A stretch of 64,000 nt of DNA, taken from contig NZ_LMSA01000001.1 in the NCBI RefSeq assembly GCF_001427985.1, positions 191,629-255,628 on the forward strand, given 5' to 3'. The notes under the pieces are model-generated. The model was not told the origin of the DNA, searched no databases, and worked only from the letters and a program-made list of their open reading frames with translations. Positions 61,047 through 64,000 of this stretch are shown in pieces (the stretch's first letter is position 1; each line of letters starts with the position of its first letter). Source of the stretch: Knoellia sp. Soil729. Its GTDB lineage: Bacteria; Actinomycetota; Actinomycetes; Actinomycetales; Dermatophilaceae. The translations under genes were made by a program, and so were the position numbers.

Positions 61047-62594
61047 TCACCCCCAGACCTGGGGCGAGGACTCGTCGGTGCCCTCGTACCAGCTCTCCTC
61101 GTCCTCCACGGTCAGCCTGTCGACGTCCTCGGGGGTGCCCTTCTGGTCGCCTTGGCGGGACCCGCCACGCCCGGCCGCACCCAGGGCGGCACCACCGCGC
61201 CCGGAGCCGCTCCGGCCCGTGCCCGCGGCGCCCTTGCTGCCCGGCCCGCGGCCACCTGCCTTGGCGCCCTGGGCACCAGCGGTGGGAACGACGCCGCCGC
61301 CCTTGCCGCCACCGACCTTCGGGACGCCGTACTTGCCCGAACCCGTGGACCCCTTGACTGCGCTCCCCCGGCCAGAGGCGCCGGCGGAGCCTCGTCCTGC
61401 CGCTGCCCCGCCACCGGGCACCATCGAAGAACCGCGCGTGCCGCCACCGGCGCGCAAGGCCGCGCCGCGAGAGCGACCGGCGCCTCCTCTGGCTGAGCTC
61501 GCGCCTGCGCGTGACGAGCCCCCGGAGAACATCCCACCAGCGCGAGCACGCAGCAGACCACCGAGGCCTGCAGCACCGGCCACCCCTCCGGCCGCGACAC
61601 CTCCGGCCCCCACGCCGCTGCCACCGCTGCCACCGCTGCCACCGCTGCCACCGCTACCGGTCGGAGGGCTGCCCTCTGAGCCACCCGGAACGGTCGAGGT
61701 GGGGTGGCCGGTCGTGCCGGTCACGTCACCGTCCGAGCTGATCGGGTCATGGACGTCCGGAGTGGAACCGGGGCCCTCGTCCGGAACGATCATGGTGGGG
61801 CCGTCATCCGGACCCGGACCCACGGGGACCAGGCCCGTGTCGTCCGGGATGCCGATGACCGGGTTGCCCACCGGAACGCCGATCTGAACCACGCCCTGCC
61901 CACCGCTGGGGTAGCTGCTCGACCCCGTCCGGGTGGCCGAACCGGGAGTGCGCGTGGTGGACGCCGGGCCCTGGTTGTCGTAGGGAGTGGACTCCGAGTC
62001 GTCCTGCACGTCAATGGGCATCGTCGCCTTCGCCGTCCGCGTGTCCGTGTCGAGCTGCTCGAGGACCTTCTTGGCAGCCAGGTTGCGCTGTTGCCACTTC
62101 GCGTCCTCGGCGGCAGCCGCGTCCGGGACGCTGTACTTCTCGACGTTCTCGGCCGTGGGCGTGTAGGGCGCCGGGAGGCGCATGTGGTCGGCCGGGTCGA
62201 CGTAGGTGGAGATGCTCGCGACGTCGGAGTACCACGCTGCCTTGGCATCGACGACGGCCTTGTAGACCTGCCCAAGGCTCGTGTCCACGTCACCGACCTC
62301 GCCGGCGTGGGCGTCGAGGGTGTCGCTCAGCTTCTTGAGCGTGGACTGGGCCGCCGTCGCCGCCGGCCCAGTCCAGCCCTTGCCACCGTCCGCCGGCGCC
62401 TGCAGCTCGCTGCGCACGGCACGCACGTCCTTGGCGAGGCTCTCGAGCTGGCTCCTGGCCGCCTGCCAGTCGGCCTGCGTGAGCGAGATGGACCCGGTGT
62501 CCACCGCGAAGACCTTGAAGAGCTCGCGCTCGTACTTCTTGGCCTTGGGGTCGAGCGTGGGGCCGCCCCCACCACCGTCAGAGATCAGAACCAT
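61047..62594 (-). CDS. Type VII secretion-associated protein: helical N-domain plus glycine-rich C-domain
   Basis: A 515-residue protein. The N-terminal about 190 residues are mostly helical, with alternating W, A and L (ADWQAARSQLESLAKDVRAV; AAWYSDVASISTY), like WXG100/PPE-type substrates. Residues 250-480 are a low-complexity Gly/Ser/Ala/Arg region with repeated GSGGSGG and RGGAGRS units. The C-terminus is acidic and tryptophan-ended (SWYEGTD, QVWG). The ATG at 62594 has AAGGAG 8-13 nt upstream, and it overlaps the mycosin stop by 17 nt. A secreted substrate or structural role is inferred from position. Confidence 0.6.
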   Translation of the reverse strand: MVLISDGGGGGPTLDPKAKKYERELFKVFAVDTGSISLTQADWQAARSQLESLAKDVRAVRSELQAPADGGKGWTGPAATAAQSTLKKLSDTLDAHAGEVGDVDTSLGQVYKAVVDAKAAWYSDVASISTYVDPADHMRLPAPYTPTAENVEKYSVPDAAAAEDAKWQQRNLAAKKVLEQLDTDTRTAKATMPIDVQDDSESTPYDNQGPASTTRTPGSATRTGSSSYPSGGQGVVQIGVPVGNPVIGIPDDTGLVPVGPGPDDGPTMIVPDEGPGSTPDVHDPISSDGDVTGTTGHPTSTVPGGSEGSPPTGSGGSGGSGGSGGSGVGAGGVAAGGVAGAAGLGGLLRARAGGMFSGGSSRAGASSARGGAGRSRGAALRAGGGTRGSSMVPGGGAAAGRGSAGASGRGSAVKGSTGSGKYGVPKVGGGKGGGVVPTAGAQGAKAGGRGPGSKGAAGTGRSGSGRGGAALGAAGRGGSRQGDQKGTPEDVDRLTVEDEESWYEGTDESSPQVWG

Positions 62595-64000
62595 TGCTGT
62601 GCTCCTTCGTCGTGGCGGCGACCCCATCCGTCGCTGCCGTGCGTGCATGGAAGTCGTCACGGTGGGAGTCGGCCCGGTGGGAGTCGGCCCGGTCGGGCGT
62701 TCGGCCCGGGAGCGCCGTGGTCGCTTCGCTCGGCCGACGTCGCAGGACAAGCACGAGGACCGCGACCAGGGCCAGCACCGCCACTGCGCCCAACAACCAC
62801 GGCAGGGCGGAGCCACCGTCGTGCGAGGTGGCACCGGACGACTGTGATGGGCCGGCCGCCTCGGGCGAGGTGGAGGAGCCGGCAGCCGAGGCGCTGGGCG
62901 AGGCCTGCGCGGAGGTGCCGCGAGAGGAGCTGGGGGTGCTGCCCGTCGAGCCTTGCGTGGCGGCGGTGATCTGCTGTGCGGTCGGTATGACGACGCCCTT
63001 GTCCACCACCATGGGGTTGGTGTCGGGCAGGGACTCGACGTCGACCTTCACGGCGTCCGCGGGGTCCGCGATGCCGAAGCCGTAGGACTCGGTCTTGCCC
63101 GTGGCCTTCGGGAGGTTGTCACCGACGCGGCGGAACCAGGTGAGGTGCTTGCCGTCCTCGGCCCGCATCCCGATCTGGTCCCTGAGCGCCTGCAGCACCT
63201 GGTTGCCGGTCGCGCCGGGGTGCGCCGACCAGACCGCCGCGAGGCCTCCCGCGGTGATGGCCGTGGCCTGGGAGCTTCCGTCGGAGAGGACGTCGCTGCG
63301 CCATCCCGACGGCGTCCACTGGCCGGCAGCGATCCTGGTGCCGGGAGCGGCGAAGTCGACGAACGAGCTCCTGCGCATGGCGCTGGTGTCGAGGTTGCCG
63401 GCCGCGTCGACATGCGTCACCGTGACGACGCCGTTGCCGATGCCCGGCCAGAAGACCTGTCGCGTCTCGTTGTTGGTGGAGGCGACGACGATGGCCCCCG
63501 CGCGATAGGCACCGAGGAGGGCCTCGACGTAGGCGTCGTCGTAGTCCGTGGTCAGGCTGATGCTGATCACCCGTGCCCCGTCCCTGACCGCCTGGCCGAT
63601 CGCCCGCGCCGTGGCCTCCGAGGCCTCGTTGAGGCTCGGGTCGGTCAGACCGCACGAGAGCTTCGTCGGGTTCGAGGGCGCCGGATAGGTGACCGCGTAG
63701 TGGCGCAGAGTGGCTTCCGGGGCGATGCCCGAGATGCCCCGCCCGCCCGATGCGGTCCCCCGGCCGGAGCCGACCAGGAGCGAGGCCATGCGCGTGGCAT
63801 GGTCGGCCGCCTCCCCTTTGACGGTCGCGGGCTGTTTGCCGCCACCGGCCGCCAGGCACTCGGTCCGGGACGAGGCCACCCTGCCCTTGAGCTCGGGGAC
63901 GCTCGAGTCGATCGGCCCGTCGATGAGCGCCACGGTGATGCCCTTGCCCGCACCGCTGCGGTGGAGCTCGTCCACGCCCATGGCGGAGCGCCACCACTGC
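62578..64000 (-). CDS. mycP: Mycosin (subtilisin-like protease of type VII secretion), 5' end outside window
   Basis: An S8 peptidase. The catalytic Asp is in VALIDGPID, the His in DHATRMA, the oxyanion Asn in ASTNNE, and the Ser in SDGSSQATAI. A proline/serine-rich spacer, a C-terminal TM helix (LLGAVAVLALVAVLVLVLRRR) and a basic tail follow, as in mycosins. The N-terminal signal peptide lies beyond 64000. It cleaves a secreted substrate and stabilises the ESX membrane complex. Confidence 0.9.
   Translation of the reverse strand, partial: QWWRSAMGVDELHRSGAGKGITVALIDGPIDSSVPELKGRVASSRTECLAAGGGKQPATVKGEAADHATRMASLLVGSGRGTASGGRGISGIAPEATLRHYAVTYPAPSNPTKLSCGLTDPSLNEASEATARAIGQAVRDGARVISISLTTDYDDAYVEALLGAYRAGAIVVASTNNETRQVFWPGIGNGVVTVTHVDAAGNLDTSAMRRSSFVDFAAPGTRIAAGQWTPSGWRSDVLSDGSSQATAITAGGLAAVWSAHPGATGNQVLQALRDQIGMRAEDGKHLTWFRRVGDNLPKATGKTESYGFGIADPADAVKVDVESLPDTNPMVVDKGVVIPTAQQITAATQGSTGSTPSSSRGTSAQASPSASAAGSSTSPEAAGPSQSSGATSHDGGSALPWLLGAVAVLALVAVLVLVLRRRPSEATTALPGRTPDRADSHRADSHRDDFHARTAATDGVAATTKEHSNGSDL

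Noticed and set aside
1-64000. tRNA or rRNA genes
   Set aside because: I looked for cloverleaf-type GGTTCGAATCC arms and rRNA core sequences on both strands and recognised none; a tRNAscan run would be decisive.

Overview
The window is about 70% GC, strongly actinobacterial, and looks like a member of the Intrasporangiaceae/Micrococcales (Janibacter/Knoellia/Tetrasphaera-like). This rests on GTG-rich starts, the block mreBCD-mrdA / ndk-DUF4233-folC-ileS, a mycosin/EccC/EccD type VII secretion block, LAXTG-type surface anchoring, a T-box in front of ileS, and leaderless genes with a TANNNT box 6-7 nt before the start codon. The genus call is inference; no rRNA is present.

Layout. (1) 1-1033: 5' part of pnp, a strong terminator, and rpsO. 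(2) 1155-29261: one very large cell-surface polysaccharide locus. It opens with a low-molecular-weight tyrosine phosphatase and an HprK-like/PqqD-like/nucleotidyltransferase/Tat-secreted-protein module. It then holds a sugar epimerase, two Wzy/ligase-type membrane proteins, a GNAT, six glycosyltransferases, a polysaccharide deacetylase, a Wzc-like tyrosine kinase, a hexapeptide acyltransferase, an MsbA/PglK-type ABC flippase, a methyltransferase and an OafA-SGNH acyltransferase. It ends in a bacillosamine-type nucleotide-sugar operon (CapD/PglF dehydratase, TviB-type dehydrogenase, PglE aminotransferase, PglC sugar transferase, and a PglD acetyltransferase whose beta-helix is deleted). (3) 29415-34527: amidohydrolase, a clear heliorhodopsin, a VOC protein, dihydrolipoyl dehydrogenase and a VapBC toxin-antitoxin pair. 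(4) 34656-42902: mrdA-mreD-mreC-mreB (minus-strand operon), ndk, DUF4233, an L7/L12-like protein, a cation transporter, folC and an AraC-VOC pair. (5) 43546-46890: ileS with a T-box leader. (6) 47186-53560: a cobalamin riboswitch driving five overlapping genes. These are an LAXTG-anchored alpha/alpha-barrel protein, a DUF4430 protein, and the T, double-A and S components of an ECF transporter. The first two proteins together correspond to the two domains of animal transcobalamin/intrinsic factor, so the operon reads as a surface B12-capture and uptake system. (7) 53591-55124: NUDIX-family protein and a PlsC-type acyltransferase. (8) 55212-64000: type VII secretion genes eccC, eccD, a glycine-rich substrate-like protein, and the mycosin protease (cut by the window end).

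How it fits together. Sugar activation (29-24 kb), lipid-linked initiation (PglC), elongation by glycosyltransferases, flipping (ABC), polymerisation (Wzy) and chain-length control (Wzc plus phosphatase) are all present in region 2, with acyl, methyl and deacetyl decorations. The B12 operon is transcribed away from the ileS T-box operon, so two riboswitches sit back to back. No tRNA, rRNA, CRISPR, prophage or insertion sequence was seen.

Two window-wide signals stand out. One is the leaderless start architecture. The other is the octamer GGTATGCC, found 21 times (about 9-fold over a hand estimate), often forcing rare ATA or TAT codons and building at least two of the terminator hairpins.
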